Part shown: in pieces, positions 19,428 through 28,059 of the stretch
Layout of the letters: each line of letters opens with the position of its first letter
Position numbering within the stretch: position 1 is the first letter of the stretch
Assembly (NCBI GenBank): GCA_017548425.1
Contig: JAFZAB010000155.1
Span: 1 to 51,407 of the forward strand
DNA: 51,407 nucleotides
Direction: 5' to 3'
From: Victivallales bacterium
GTDB taxonomy: Bacteria; Verrucomicrobiota; Lentisphaeria; Oligosphaerales; Oligosphaeraceae
Translations under genes and position numbers: made by a program
Notes under the pieces: generated by a model
The model's input: only the letters and a program-made list of their open reading frames with translations
Told to the model about the DNA's origin: nothing
Databases searched by the model: none

Positions 19428-20963
19428 ATGAAACATTCCATTTTGACATTCTGCATGGCTCTTTCCTGCGCGATCTTCCATGTCTTTACAGGCTGCCCTG
19501 CCGCCAGAGCCGAAGGATGGCTTGGTGTCAATCTTGACGGCCTCGCCGATTATTCCTCCACTGAAACATTCAACGATGCGATGAAATCGTCGCGCCGTTG
19601 GGGCCGCCCACGCGAACCGTGGAAACATGAAGTCAAGACCGACAAGCTTGGCTGGCCATTGGAGGACGCAGGCGTCATCGTCTTTGCCGACCGCGCTCCA
19701 GAAGAAATAGAAGGCCGTTATCTATTGGCCTTCGACGGTCAGGCGAAAGTCGAACCGTTGCTTGGATGCGCGACTATCAGCGATGTATCAACCGATGCGG
19801 CAGGACGCAACCATGCGGTCATAACCGTCCTGAAAGGCAAAAACATGCTGATGCTTGGCTTCATCAATACAAACGGCGGCGTGCGAAATGTGACGCTTGT
19901 TCGCGAAACACGTGCCGACAAAGGGACATTCACGCCTGAATTGATCGCCGCCCTACAGCCGTTCCAAGTCATTCGTTTCATGGATTTTGAAAACACCAAT
20001 TCGCAGAACCGAAAGCCTGAACCGCCATGGTTCGACGCGACGCCATTGGAATGGTCGCAACGTACGACACCGCAACATGCTTCTCAGGCCTGCCAACATG
20101 GCGCGGCCTATGAATACGTCGCGGAACTCGCCAATGTGACAAAAAAAGACGCGTGGATTACGGTACCAATCCATGCCTCGAAAGACTACCAACGCCAAAT
20201 GGCGAAATTCTTCAAGGAGCATCTTGATTCCGAACGTGTTCTGTATGTAGAACTTAGCAATGAAGTATGGAATTGGTCATTTGCCGCGGCGCAATACAAT
20301 CTGAGCCTTGCGAAAGCGAATCCGATGTTCGATGGCAAATATTATCTCTGCCATGCCTGGCGGACATATGAATGCGCACAGATTTTCACGGAAGTTTTTG
20401 GAAAGGAAGCCGTTCAGAAAAATCTGCGATTCATTCTCGCGTGGCAGTTCGGATGGAATCCGCCGGATGCGCAACCACGTGAAATGCTGGAATTTGTGCA
20501 AAAACAATCTGGCCATGCGCCATTGGAATGGCTCTATGCGTTGGCGATTGCCCCCTATTTCAGCGAACCGAAGCCGGAAGACTGCAAAGATGTCGAAACG
20601 ATTCATGCGCAATTCAAACTTTCCAGCGACAATTCCGTCGCAGGCAAAAACAAATTGCTCAAGCTCGTAAAAGAATTCAACCTGCCAGGCGGCCTGTGCT
20701 GCTACGAAGGCGGTCCGCATCATCGTGGACAAGTCGAAACGAATCTCGACATCCGCATGGCGGCTCATCGCGCACCGCAGATGAAAGATTGCGTCATGCA
20801 CGATTTGGGCGACAATTGGCGCAAGCTAGGCGGCGGAATCTTCTGTTATTTCACACTTTCCGGCCGATATTCCAAATGGGGCTGTTGGGGAGCCGTCGAA
20901 AGCCTGTATCATCTCGACACCCCCAAATATCAGGCATTGAAAGAGTTAAGCATAATACCGTAG
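19428..20963 (+). CDS. Secreted TIM-barrel glycosidase-like protein
   Basis: It is 511 aa. The N-terminus (MKHSILTFCMALSCAIFHVF...AARAEG) is a signal peptide, so the product is exported. A beta-rich part (residues ~30-170) is followed by a TIM-barrel-like region. That region has DAWITVPIHASKDY and YVELSNEVWN, where Glu of NEVWN fits the clan GH-A acid/base glutamate. Similar proteins are often named cellulose-binding or hypothetical glycosidases in Planctomycetes and Myxobacteria. Substrate is unknown. ATG 19428 is chosen over an in-frame ATG at 19377 because AAAGGAA lies at 19411 and the signal peptide begins there. It converges with the next gene, 25 bp apart. Confidence 0.75.
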   Translation: MKHSILTFCMALSCAIFHVFTGCPAARAEGWLGVNLDGLADYSSTETFNDAMKSSRRWGRPREPWKHEVKTDKLGWPLEDAGVIVFADRAPEEIEGRYLLAFDGQAKVEPLLGCATISDVSTDAAGRNHAVITVLKGKNMLMLGFINTNGGVRNVTLVRETRADKGTFTPELIAALQPFQVIRFMDFENTNSQNRKPEPPWFDATPLEWSQRTTPQHASQACQHGAAYEYVAELANVTKKDAWITVPIHASKDYQRQMAKFFKEHLDSERVLYVELSNEVWNWSFAAAQYNLSLAKANPMFDGKYYLCHAWRTYECAQIFTEVFGKEAVQKNLRFILAWQFGWNPPDAQPREMLEFVQKQSGHAPLEWLYALAIAPYFSEPKPEDCKDVETIHAQFKLSSDNSVAGKNKLLKLVKEFNLPGGLCCYEGGPHHRGQVETNLDIRMAAHRAPQMKDCVMHDLGDNWRKLGGGIFCYFTLSGRYSKWGCWGAVESLYHLDTPKYQALKELSIIP

Positions 20964-20988
20964 AAATATTTTGCTGTATAAAATCCAA

Positions 20989-23900
20989 CTAATGAATCTT
21001 CACTCTCCGTTTCCAGACGCCGCCACCGTATGGCGCGATGATTTTGGCAGGCTTGCCAGTGGCAAGTTTTTCAACTGAAGGCAATTCCGTCGAGCCGACC
21101 TTGATGGGCATTGTATGCCATGATGAATCCGTAACTATCGTTTTTCCTGAAATTTGTAATTCGGCGAGAACGCCACAGGGCAAGCCGCCTTTGTCCATAC
21201 CATGAATCGCGATGTGATTCGTTCCTTTTGTCAGATAAGGCGTTAGATCAATCTTGTTCATGATTGCCCAGCCGTTATTCTTTGTAACCAATTGTCCATT
21301 GACAAACAGTTCATATGCATCATCCGCCGCCACGAAAGCTATGGCGTCTTGATTGATGTCATTGATTTCAACAGTCTTGTAAACCACACATTCTTCGCCC
21401 ACGGCGATGCTGTCGGCATCCCAAATCCATGCCGCATCGCCTTCGTAGCCAGGCTTCAAGCTCTCTTCGTACATTTTTCGGATTCTATCCGCAAATGGCG
21501 AGCCTTTGGCCTCCAGTTCTGGAATTTTCGGTGGAATCGGATTGATGGACGGAGGCAATTCAGGCCCGCACGTCAGAACACCCCAGGGTCCCAATTCCAA
21601 ATTTCTGAAATCGACAGCCACGCCACTGGCGTAATCACGCAAGCCGTCAGAAACCGTTTCGCCATCAACGACAGCGCCTTTGAGCGGTTTGTCCGTCAGA
21701 TTCATGATGAAATAATAGCATTTTCCCTGATATTCTATAGCCGCGACTTTCAGATCGGAAGTCGTTGTCTTCACGTCAGGAAGGCGTTTTCCTTCGACAA
21801 ACAATCGTGACATTCCATTGAGTTCGCGTGTGACTTGGAAAATCTCCTCAATGAATTGAGGCTGAAGAACATGGCGAATTCCATAAACGCCATATCCCGT
21901 GCCGCCGTTGAGCAACGTGTCGAACGCCATGAAACGCGATTGCATCACTGTCGGATACGGCTTCGGATTTGCAGGCGTCCATCGATCTTCAGCCAATTCA
22001 TGCCACGAAAATCCCTGCAGCCAGTTGATGATCGGCTTGCGTCCATTGACAATCTCCACCATTCGCTGTGCATACTTGCCGCAGGCCGTCAGTGTCTTGT
22101 CTTCAAGGCCTGAATGGTTGTTCGGCCACGGAACAGGATAGATATCGACGCCATAGATGTCGCAGGCGGCGCCGTACGGCTTCAATTCACTGATTTCATT
22201 GCGCGGCGCGGCATTGATCCATGTGGGATGCGCAGGATCGAACTCTTGATGAATCGCATGGATTTCTTCAAAAATCTGATGCGGAATGCCGCCCCAAAGC
22301 GGTTCATCCGCAATGAAATAGCCAAAGAATGCAGGATGTTCGCGAATTTCTGGCGGATAGGCTTTCTCCAGACGTTTTTTGTATAAAGGAATTTCAGACT
22401 GCTGATGCGGATAACCAATGCTGAAGCAAAGTTTTACACCGCAACGCTGTGCCATGTCCAATGCTTCCAGACCTTCCTGTACATTTGTATTATAATTATG
22501 ACGGATGAGCGTGATACCGTTTTGCGCATATGTATAGATTTCCTGTAGCATGTCTTCACAGCACATATCAAACGGGACGATCGGGAAGAGCCATTCGCCA
22601 TTGCAGGTAAAATAGCCATTTGGATGAGCCTTGATTTCCCGTGGTTGCGGAGGAATTCTCTGCAACGTCTCCGTAAAGGTTCTCATTGATTTATTGTCAT
22701 TTCCATAAACAACAACTTCCAATTTGGCCTGTCCATACGTATTCGTCCATGGTGGCAATGTGATGACGGCCTGTTCGTTTTTGAAATTTACATCCGTCGT
22801 CTTGACAACGCCTTGCGGTAATGCTAAACTCGCATTGGCATGATGCGCCGTTACATCTGCATGAACAGTCAGACGAATATGTTCCGATGGATCCGACGCG
22901 AAAATCGTATTGCGATAAAACGGTGATTCGACGACAAGTTCCCATTTTTCCGTTGGATCAATGGGTATTTCCTCCAGTTGGAAGTCACTGAATCGGACCG
23001 TGCCTTGTGACGCGACGGACAGCGCAAAATCAATCCGTTTTCCTGCAAAGTTTTCCGGAACCGTAAACATTTGGAATTTGCGTTGAGGTGAATTGCGCGC
23101 ATCATTGAAACCGAATTTACCATCGACGGACGGACTGATTTTCGTATTGATTTCATGGAATCCCGTAAGGCTCCGCGCATCGTCCAGACCCACCACCGTA
23201 TAGCTGATGCGATACCGTTTTCCTGCGCTGACAGGAATGCCGCGCAACGCCACATCTCCTTTTTGTCCAAAGACATCGACTTTTCCATCATCCAGAATAT
23301 GCGGTTCCGGAACATCCCAGAAACCGCCCAAAGCACTCGCGCCACGGCAAACGTCCGCCTTGAGATTCCGAATGGACAGACGGGCGCCTTTCTGCGTCGC
23401 GAAAACAAGAATGCAACGCGTATAAGGAGCGTGCGGCAAGAGAATCGTCCGTATGGGCTTCCATGCATTCACAGCACTTTTCCATTCGGCATCCGTCTTG
23501 CAATATTTCTGACCTTCATACCATTCGACATACGAACGCCATACGCCTTCCGAACGGACTTCGAACGTGACTTCCGTCGGTATATCGAGTCGCGGCCGCA
23601 GGTAATTGTATATCAAAACAGCCTTGCCGTCGGGATCGAATAGAGTGATGTCCGCATCATCGTCATAACTGATGGACGCCCCACGAATCTGCCAAATTTT
23701 CGGCATTCCTTTGTCGTCACGTAATTTGCAATCCGCATTTTCCAACATGGGCCGTTCGAACGGTTCCAATATCAGATTCTCGCAAGACAACATCCCTTCG
23801 CCTTTGTCGGCCATAATGGCGAAATGCGCATGATCATATTTGAAAGCGACTTTGAAAATTCGTTCGAACGGCTGCGGTTCGCCCGTTCCTTCAAGCCAAT

Positions 23901-24246
23901 CCGCGCCGCTGTTCATCCATCTTGAAGGCGTGCCATCTGTCTTTTTATCGGTCCAATATTCCGCATACAGACGGTATTTGAGGCCTTTTGTCGCGGTAAT
24001 GGACGCCCGAATGCGCAGTTCACCGTCGAGCGGCAAGATCATCTGCTGTACGGCGACACTGCCCGCGCTTAGCGTAAAACCGTTTTCAATGGCCTTCCAT
24101 GTTCCGCCATTCCGTACATTCCAAGAAATAGGCAGACCATTGCCTGCGGCTTTGGTCATGGTTGGATTTTTGAGTATGTTTTCCGCATGAACCAACAGAT
24201 GGATTGTGCAAATCAGCAGCAGGAGGAATATACGATGTTTTTTCAT
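20989..24246 (-). CDS. Large secreted multidomain glycoside hydrolase-like protein
   Basis: It is 1085 aa with an N-terminal signal peptide (MKKHRIFLLLLICTIHLLVHA). Two or three beta-sandwich, CBM-like domains fill residues ~22-530 (ENILKNPTMTKAAGNG is a CBM4/9-type opening). A TIM barrel at about 540-850 contains FGYFIADEPLWGG, whose Asp-Glu pair fits an acid/base position, and GVYGIRH near its end. A C-terminal jelly-roll at about 930-1085 (AAWIWDADSI..., AYELFVNGQLV, THIAIH-like GTNHIAIHG) resembles the N-terminal module of alpha-L-rhamnosidases and GH2 sugar-binding domains. AAGGAG precedes the ATG. Substrate cannot be predicted; extracellular or periplasmic plant or host glycan is likely. 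Confidence 0.75.
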   Translation of the reverse strand: MKKHRIFLLLLICTIHLLVHAENILKNPTMTKAAGNGLPISWNVRNGGTWKAIENGFTLSAGSVAVQQMILPLDGELRIRASITATKGLKYRLYAEYWTDKKTDGTPSRWMNSGADWLEGTGEPQPFERIFKVAFKYDHAHFAIMADKGEGMLSCENLILEPFERPMLENADCKLRDDKGMPKIWQIRGASISYDDDADITLFDPDGKAVLIYNYLRPRLDIPTEVTFEVRSEGVWRSYVEWYEGQKYCKTDAEWKSAVNAWKPIRTILLPHAPYTRCILVFATQKGARLSIRNLKADVCRGASALGGFWDVPEPHILDDGKVDVFGQKGDVALRGIPVSAGKRYRISYTVVGLDDARSLTGFHEINTKISPSVDGKFGFNDARNSPQRKFQMFTVPENFAGKRIDFALSVASQGTVRFSDFQLEEIPIDPTEKWELVVESPFYRNTIFASDPSEHIRLTVHADVTAHHANASLALPQGVVKTTDVNFKNEQAVITLPPWTNTYGQAKLEVVVYGNDNKSMRTFTETLQRIPPQPREIKAHPNGYFTCNGEWLFPIVPFDMCCEDMLQEIYTYAQNGITLIRHNYNTNVQEGLEALDMAQRCGVKLCFSIGYPHQQSEIPLYKKRLEKAYPPEIREHPAFFGYFIADEPLWGGIPHQIFEEIHAIHQEFDPAHPTWINAAPRNEISELKPYGAACDIYGVDIYPVPWPNNHSGLEDKTLTACGKYAQRMVEIVNGRKPIINWLQGFSWHELAEDRWTPANPKPYPTVMQSRFMAFDTLLNGGTGYGVYGIRHVLQPQFIEEIFQVTRELNGMSRLFVEGKRLPDVKTTTSDLKVAAIEYQGKCYYFIMNLTDKPLKGAVVDGETVSDGLRDYASGVAVDFRNLELGPWGVLTCGPELPPSINPIPPKIPELEAKGSPFADRIRKMYEESLKPGYEGDAAWIWDADSIAVGEECVVYKTVEINDINQDAIAFVAADDAYELFVNGQLVTKNNGWAIMNKIDLTPYLTKGTNHIAIHGMDKGGLPCGVLAELQISGKTIVTDSSWHTMPIKVGSTELPSVEKLATGKPAKIIAPYGGGVWKRRVKIH

Positions 24247-24446
24247 TGGGAATATCTCCTTGAGTTTATTTCAACTGTATCATCTGAACAGGAATCAATG
24301 TATGCAGTCTTCTACAGAAATCAATTATCTCCATAGAAATCTGCATGGCTTCAATGCTTTTTTTAATATCATGGTTAAATTATGATATGAAAGAGAACCA
24401 CGAATCACCATGAATATTTTTATGGCTCAATTAAGAACAATATAAT
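24247..24446. other. AT-rich spacer between divergent genes
   Basis: It separates the leftward glycosidase from the rightward PLD-like gene. It contains an inverted 11-nt copy of the TTCGTG word at 24395-24405 and a short frame (24410-24445, eleven codons) that stops 1 nt before the next ATG. I see no convincing promoter or RNA gene. Confidence 0.5.
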
Positions 24447-24971
24447 ATGTTGACTTTCGTTTCAAACAGACAAATATACGACTGCTTGACCAAGACGATC
24501 ATTCCATCCGTGCATGACCGCCTGTGGATCGCCACGGCCGATCTGAAGGACATGTATGTCGAAATGGCGGGACGAAAGGACATGGTGCCGTTTCTGGAAG
24601 TATTGGACGCGCTGTTGGAAAAAGGCATCGCAATCCGCCTCATCCATGCCAAAGAACCTGGCCCGAATTTCCGTCGTGATTTCGATCGTTTTCCACGTCT
24701 GTGGCAACAAATGGAACGCGTCCTCTGCCCGCGTGTGCATTTCAAATGCATCATCGCCGATGGCAAAACAGCCTATTTTGGCAGCGCCAATCTGACAGGC
24801 GCGGGACTTGGTGCGAAAAACGAAAACAAGCGGAATTTCGAGAACGGTGTCTTTACGGATGAACGATCCATTGTCGAGCCGCTCTGCGAACAGTTCGATT
24901 CCGTATGGCGCGGCGCATGCTGCGTCAAATGCGGCCGTAAGGATTTCTGCGCAGACGGACCGATCATGTAG
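24447..24971 (+). CDS. Phospholipase D-like protein with C-terminal cysteine motif
   Basis: It is 174 aa with one HKD motif: His98, Lys100 and Asp105 in HFKCIIAD, followed by AYFGSANLTGAGL. A single HKD unit implies the active site forms in a dimer, as in bacterial Nuc and similar enzymes. The last 18 residues carry CCVKCGRKDFC, a possible metal-binding C-x2-C-x5-C. Asn-rich KNENKRNFENGV follows the HKD. It has no signal peptide, so it is probably cytoplasmic. Nuclease, phosphodiesterase or lipid activity cannot be told apart from sequence. No ribosome binding site is obvious. The next gene starts 21 bp downstream. Confidence 0.78.
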   Translation: MLTFVSNRQIYDCLTKTIIPSVHDRLWIATADLKDMYVEMAGRKDMVPFLEVLDALLEKGIAIRLIHAKEPGPNFRRDFDRFPRLWQQMERVLCPRVHFKCIIADGKTAYFGSANLTGAGLGAKNENKRNFENGVFTDERSIVEPLCEQFDSVWRGACCVKCGRKDFCADGPIM

Positions 24972-24992
24972 CACAGTGTTACTTTCCATAAT

Positions 24993-25988
24993 ATGCAACC
25001 AACTGACAAACAACCGAATCAACGCAACAGAATCATCGCCGTCATCATCTGTGTGATGCTTCTGTTGTGTATTTTCGGTTTTGTCATTCTCTCGCCATCT
25101 GCCCCACAGGAAACGCCGCCATCCGAGCAACCATGGATGGCGACGACGACGGAACAAGACAACGCGGAAGCAACGGAAATCCATGATATCGTACTCAATT
25201 TCCGCCCAATCGTCATTGGCGATCCTATCACAGGCGCGGAATACCGCTACGTCGCAGAATCATCCTGCTGGACATGGGGCATCACAACCGCTATCATTAG
25301 TTTGGCGGGTTCAATTGTTTTCTTGAAATTCAAACGTAAAGACGCCACGAGAAAGCATAAAATCATCTTTTGCATGTGTTGGACTCTTATTTCCGCCTTG
25401 ATAGCCTTCGGGGCTGGATATTCCGCTTCCTATTATTTTGGCGGACCTTACAACTACGAAAACTATGCCGTTCCGACTGAACCAAGCGACATTCTCATCT
25501 GGTTTTCCGGATCGGATGATGGCGCTTATTTTATGGACAATTATGCTCGTTCCATCCATGAATTTGGTTACAATTGCGCCGCGCTTTTCAATTTCCGTGA
25601 CATTCCACAAGCGATCCAATTTGCAGAAAAATTACCGGAAGGAAGCCGTATCATCGTCCGTGGACACAGCATGGGAGCCTCCGCCGCATTCTATTTTGCA
25701 GAAAAATGCCAACGCGAAATTGTGCTGTTGGATACGCGCGATCCGACTAGTTGGTTCAACCATCCGAAATCAAAACCAGCAAACATCGTCCATTGGCGCA
25801 ACGTCCTGCCAGAATCCCATCATCCGCTTGTTTCTGAATCAGCCCACATGGACACATATTATTTCTGCAAATTGAACATGGCCAACGTCTTCCGTTGGCT
25901 GGGCAGACCATGGAGCATGTGCAACGGTGCGCTCAATCTGATTCTGCCTGCCTGCGATCACCATGATGTCGGAGAAAACATTGACTAA
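24993..25988 (+). CDS. Membrane-anchored alpha/beta hydrolase-like protein
   Basis: It is 331 aa. Hydrophobic segments at about 14-34, 92-110 and 125-147 precede a C-terminal alpha/beta hydrolase fold beginning near residue 165 (DILIWFSGSDDGAYFMDNYA). The nucleophile elbow is GHSMGAS with Ser226. Asp in LLDTRD and His in SESAHMD are candidates for the other triad residues. The DNA is richer in AT than the glutamine cluster. It follows the PLD-like gene by 21 bp and may be cotranscribed. Substrate is unknown. The stop codon TAA overlaps the first unit of a heptamer repeat array. Confidence 0.68.
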   Translation: MQPTDKQPNQRNRIIAVIICVMLLLCIFGFVILSPSAPQETPPSEQPWMATTTEQDNAEATEIHDIVLNFRPIVIGDPITGAEYRYVAESSCWTWGITTAIISLAGSIVFLKFKRKDATRKHKIIFCMCWTLISALIAFGAGYSASYYFGGPYNYENYAVPTEPSDILIWFSGSDDGAYFMDNYARSIHEFGYNCAALFNFRDIPQAIQFAEKLPEGSRIIVRGHSMGASAAFYFAEKCQREIVLLDTRDPTSWFNHPKSKPANIVHWRNVLPESHHPLVSESAHMDTYYFCKLNMANVFRWLGRPWSMCNGALNLILPACDHHDVGENID

Positions 25989-26014
25989 TGCTTAATGCTT
26001 AATGCTTAATGCTT
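25987..26014. repeat. Heptamer array AATGCTT x4
   Basis: Four identical AATGCTT units begin inside the stop codon of the hydrolase gene and end 7 nt before the stop of the convergent gene. Together the units fill the whole space between the two converging genes. Confidence 0.92.
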
Positions 26015-26020
26015 AATTTC

Positions 26021-26740
26021 TTAGCGCAGAGCGAAGCCAAGAATTCCCACAAGCAACATGACGAGTTCGCCGAAGGCCAGATAAAGTGATTTGGCCAGCG
26101 GCTGTTTGTTATATTCACCGAACGGCGAAAAACGCATAACGGTCGGCGGTAATAAGAACGCCGCGGCAACCGCCACGAATGAGACCAATGTAAAGCGGAC
26201 ACCGCCCGCAAAGCACATCAGCAGGCATACCACGCCGGCGACAATCCAATGCGCGACGGCCTTCCACGAATGCGTTTCACGTCGTTTCAGCACTGCGCCA
26301 CTCATATCCAGCATGACGCACATCGAAAGCACGGCGGTTGGAATCAGCCAATAAGCCTTGCCCATGCTGAGCAACACAACCAGCAACAATGGTTTCAGCA
26401 ACATGGCGAGAAGCCTCGCCACGACCTGCCACGACTGATCCGCGTCATTTATGCCGCAACGACGAAGCAGCAAAAGCGTCAGAAGCGTCATGCCGTTGGA
26501 GAGCTTCCCCTTGCGCAAGTAGTTTTGCCATATGCAGATGGCGATTGCGACAATGACCGCGCCGACGATATGGACCTTGAAGAGATTGTACAAAATCGCC
26601 GCCACGATCCAGCAGAGAACACCGTCCAGAAAGGCGATGCCCGCAATCCAGGCACGCCAGCCTGACGGCCGATCGGCATCCGTGATGTCGGACCGGCCAA
26701 AACGTGTGATTTCAGACAACGCCCAGTACAGGTGTCTCAT
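26021..26740 (-). CDS. Polytopic membrane protein, CobS-like but lacking catalytic motifs
   Basis: It is 239 aa with about six hydrophobic segments. The start (HLYWALSEITRFGRSD) and end (SLYLAFGELVMLLVGIL) align by eye with those of cobalamin synthase CobS (LFWAMLSFITRLP... and ...ELGELVFLL). However, the CobS metal-binding motif (HLDGLADTCDG) and the GGQTGD loop are absent. So it is either a degenerate relative with another role or an unrelated membrane protein. No cobalamin gene lies nearby. It is downstream of dapA on the same strand, 28 bp away, with only a weak ribosome binding site, and may be cotranscribed with it. Confidence 0.5.
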   Translation of the reverse strand: MRHLYWALSEITRFGRSDITDADRPSGWRAWIAGIAFLDGVLCWIVAAILYNLFKVHIVGAVIVAIAICIWQNYLRKGKLSNGMTLLTLLLLRRCGINDADQSWQVVARLLAMLLKPLLLVVLLSMGKAYWLIPTAVLSMCVMLDMSGAVLKRRETHSWKAVAHWIVAGVVCLLMCFAGGVRFTLVSFVAVAAAFLLPPTVMRFSPFGEYNKQPLAKSLYLAFGELVMLLVGILGFALR

Positions 26741-26768
26741 GCTGTTTCATCCCATCGGTTCGTGGTTT

Positions 26769-27686
26769 TCAGAAATCTAGATTTTTCGTGGCGATTTTTC
26801 CGCTATTATCCTTTCCCGTCAGGAGGCCGACGCGGCGCATCGTCTCGCGGAGCTTGTCGCGGTTGGTAGCGGTCATTTCGCACAACGGCAGACGGTATTC
26901 TTCAGAAATCATGCCCAAATCGGCCATGGCGGCTTTGATCGGAATCGGATTCGATTCGATGAACAAATCACGATACAGCGGATAATACTTGCGATGGATT
27001 TTCAGAGCCGTCGCAAAATCGCCCGCCAAGGCGGCCTTCGCCATGTTCGAGACTTCCGCGGGAATGATGTTGGACGCGACGCTGATGATGCCGGACGCAC
27101 CAACGGCCATCATCGGCAACGTCAGGCTGTCGTCACCACTGAGAACCGTGATGTCGCATGCATCTTTAATGGCGTTGACACGTTCCACGCTGCCGCCCGC
27201 CTCTTTGATGGCAGCCACAAGCTTGTGCTTCGACAACCGCGCAACGATATCAATCGGAATTTCACGCCCCGTACGGCCAGGCACGTTGTACAGGACGATC
27301 GGCAGGCCGGATTCCTCCGCAACCATGCTGAAATGGCGGTAGAGGCCTTCTGGCGTCGGCTTGTTGTAGTACGGCGTCACCTGCAAGGTGGCGTCCGCGC
27401 CAAATTCCGCCGCGTTTTTCGACAGATGAATCGCTTCAAACGTCGAATTTCCGCCCGTACCCGCGATGATTTGGCAGCGTTTGTTGACCTTTTCCGTCAC
27501 GAACTTGATAACCGCATCGTGCTCGGCGTACGTGAGGGTAGGCGATTCGCCAGTCGTGCCGACGGGCACAAGACCGGCCACGCCGCCTGCGATCTGCTGT
27601 TCGACGATGACGCTCAACGCGTCGAAATCCACCTGTCCGTTTCTAAACGGCGTGATCAATGCTGTATAACAACCTGAAAGCTGCAT
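26769..27686 (-). CDS. dapA: 4-hydroxy-tetrahydrodipicolinate synthase
   Basis: It condenses pyruvate with aspartate semialdehyde, the first step of the lysine/diaminopimelate branch that also supplies peptidoglycan. At 305 aa it is slightly above the usual ~292. Family residues seen: VGTTGESPTL near the N-terminus, the tyrosine region TPYYNKPTPEGLYRHF, the arginine in NVPGRTG and the Schiff-base lysine Lys161 in AAIKEAGG. AAGGAG precedes the ATG. Position and length fit true DapA rather than related sialic acid or sugar-acid aldolases, and no such pathway genes are near. Confidence 0.94.
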   Translation of the reverse strand: MQLSGCYTALITPFRNGQVDFDALSVIVEQQIAGGVAGLVPVGTTGESPTLTYAEHDAVIKFVTEKVNKRCQIIAGTGGNSTFEAIHLSKNAAEFGADATLQVTPYYNKPTPEGLYRHFSMVAEESGLPIVLYNVPGRTGREIPIDIVARLSKHKLVAAIKEAGGSVERVNAIKDACDITVLSGDDSLTLPMMAVGASGIISVASNIIPAEVSNMAKAALAGDFATALKIHRKYYPLYRDLFIESNPIPIKAAMADLGMISEEYRLPLCEMTATNRDKLRETMRRVGLLTGKDNSGKIATKNLDF

Positions 27687-27738
27687 GGATAATGCTCCTT
27701 TGTTGATGTATGCTCAAAAATCCTTTCTTCCTTATTAT

Positions 27739-27766
27739 ATCATAATATAAAAAATGGATTTGGCAA
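27739..27766 (-). promoter_or_regulatory. Likely sigma-70 promoter of dapA
   Basis: On the minus strand TTGCCA (27766-27761) and TATGAT (27744-27739) are 16 bp apart, about 50-60 nt upstream of the dapA ATG. The surrounding stretch is very AT-rich. Confidence 0.55.
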
Positions 27767-27796
27767 CCCAAACCACATAAAATACCGCTTTGCGAA

Positions 27797-27845
27797 GCCA
27801 AAAGCCAAAAGCCTAAAGCCAAAAGCCAAAAGCCAAAAGCAAATC
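27797..27845. repeat. Heptamer array GCCAAAA (six units plus a decayed seventh)
   Basis: Units of exactly 7 nt: GCCAAAA, GCCAAAA, GCCTAAA, GCCAAAA, GCCAAAA, GCCAAAA and the decayed GCAAATC. It is the first of three different word arrays in the 500-bp spacer between dapA and the next leftward gene. Confidence 0.9.
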
Positions 27846-27870
27846 CATAAGCCCGAGCCTGAAACTTTTC

Positions 27871-27906
27871 GTCGCTTATGTCGCTTATGTCCCTTTCGTC
27901 CTTTTC
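27871..27906. repeat. Nonamer array GTCGCTTAT (four units)
   Basis: Two exact GTCGCTTAT units are followed by GTCCCTTTC and GTCCTTTTC, all with a period of 9 nt. Confidence 0.82.
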
Positions 27907-27913
27907 CCATCAT

Positions 27914-27955
27914 CAGCCATCAGCCATCGGCCATAAGCCATCGGCCATCGGCCAT
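27914..27955. repeat. Heptamer array CGGCCAT/CAGCCAT (six units)
   Basis: Six 7-nt units in register: CAGCCAT twice, CGGCCAT, AAGCCAT, CGGCCAT twice. The word GCCATAAGCGT (reverse complement of ACGCTTATGGC) forms its right edge at 27951-27961. Confidence 0.9.
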
Positions 27956-27976
27956 AAGCGTCTTCCGCAGGGAGAC

Positions 27977-28045
27977 AAAAAAAGGCCCCGGCTGACAGTT
28001 GGGGGAGGAGAGAGGGAGGTGGGAAGGAGAATGCCAGCCGGGGCC
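27977..28045 (-). terminator. Rho-independent terminator with a long pyrimidine-rich loop
   Basis: Inverted arms GGCCCCGGCTG (27984-27994) and CAGCCGGGGCC (28035-28045) form a perfect 11-bp stem. On the minus strand the stem is followed by seven T (27983-27977). It lies about 140 nt downstream of the leftward glycosidase gene ending at 28188. The 40-nt loop is almost entirely purine on the plus strand (pyrimidine in the transcript), unusually long for a terminator. Confidence 0.72.
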
Positions 28046-28059
28046 AAAATTGGGATTTT

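Noticed and set aside
27797..27955. CRISPR-like array
   Set aside because: Units are only 7-9 nt, contiguous, with no unique spacers and no cas genes.
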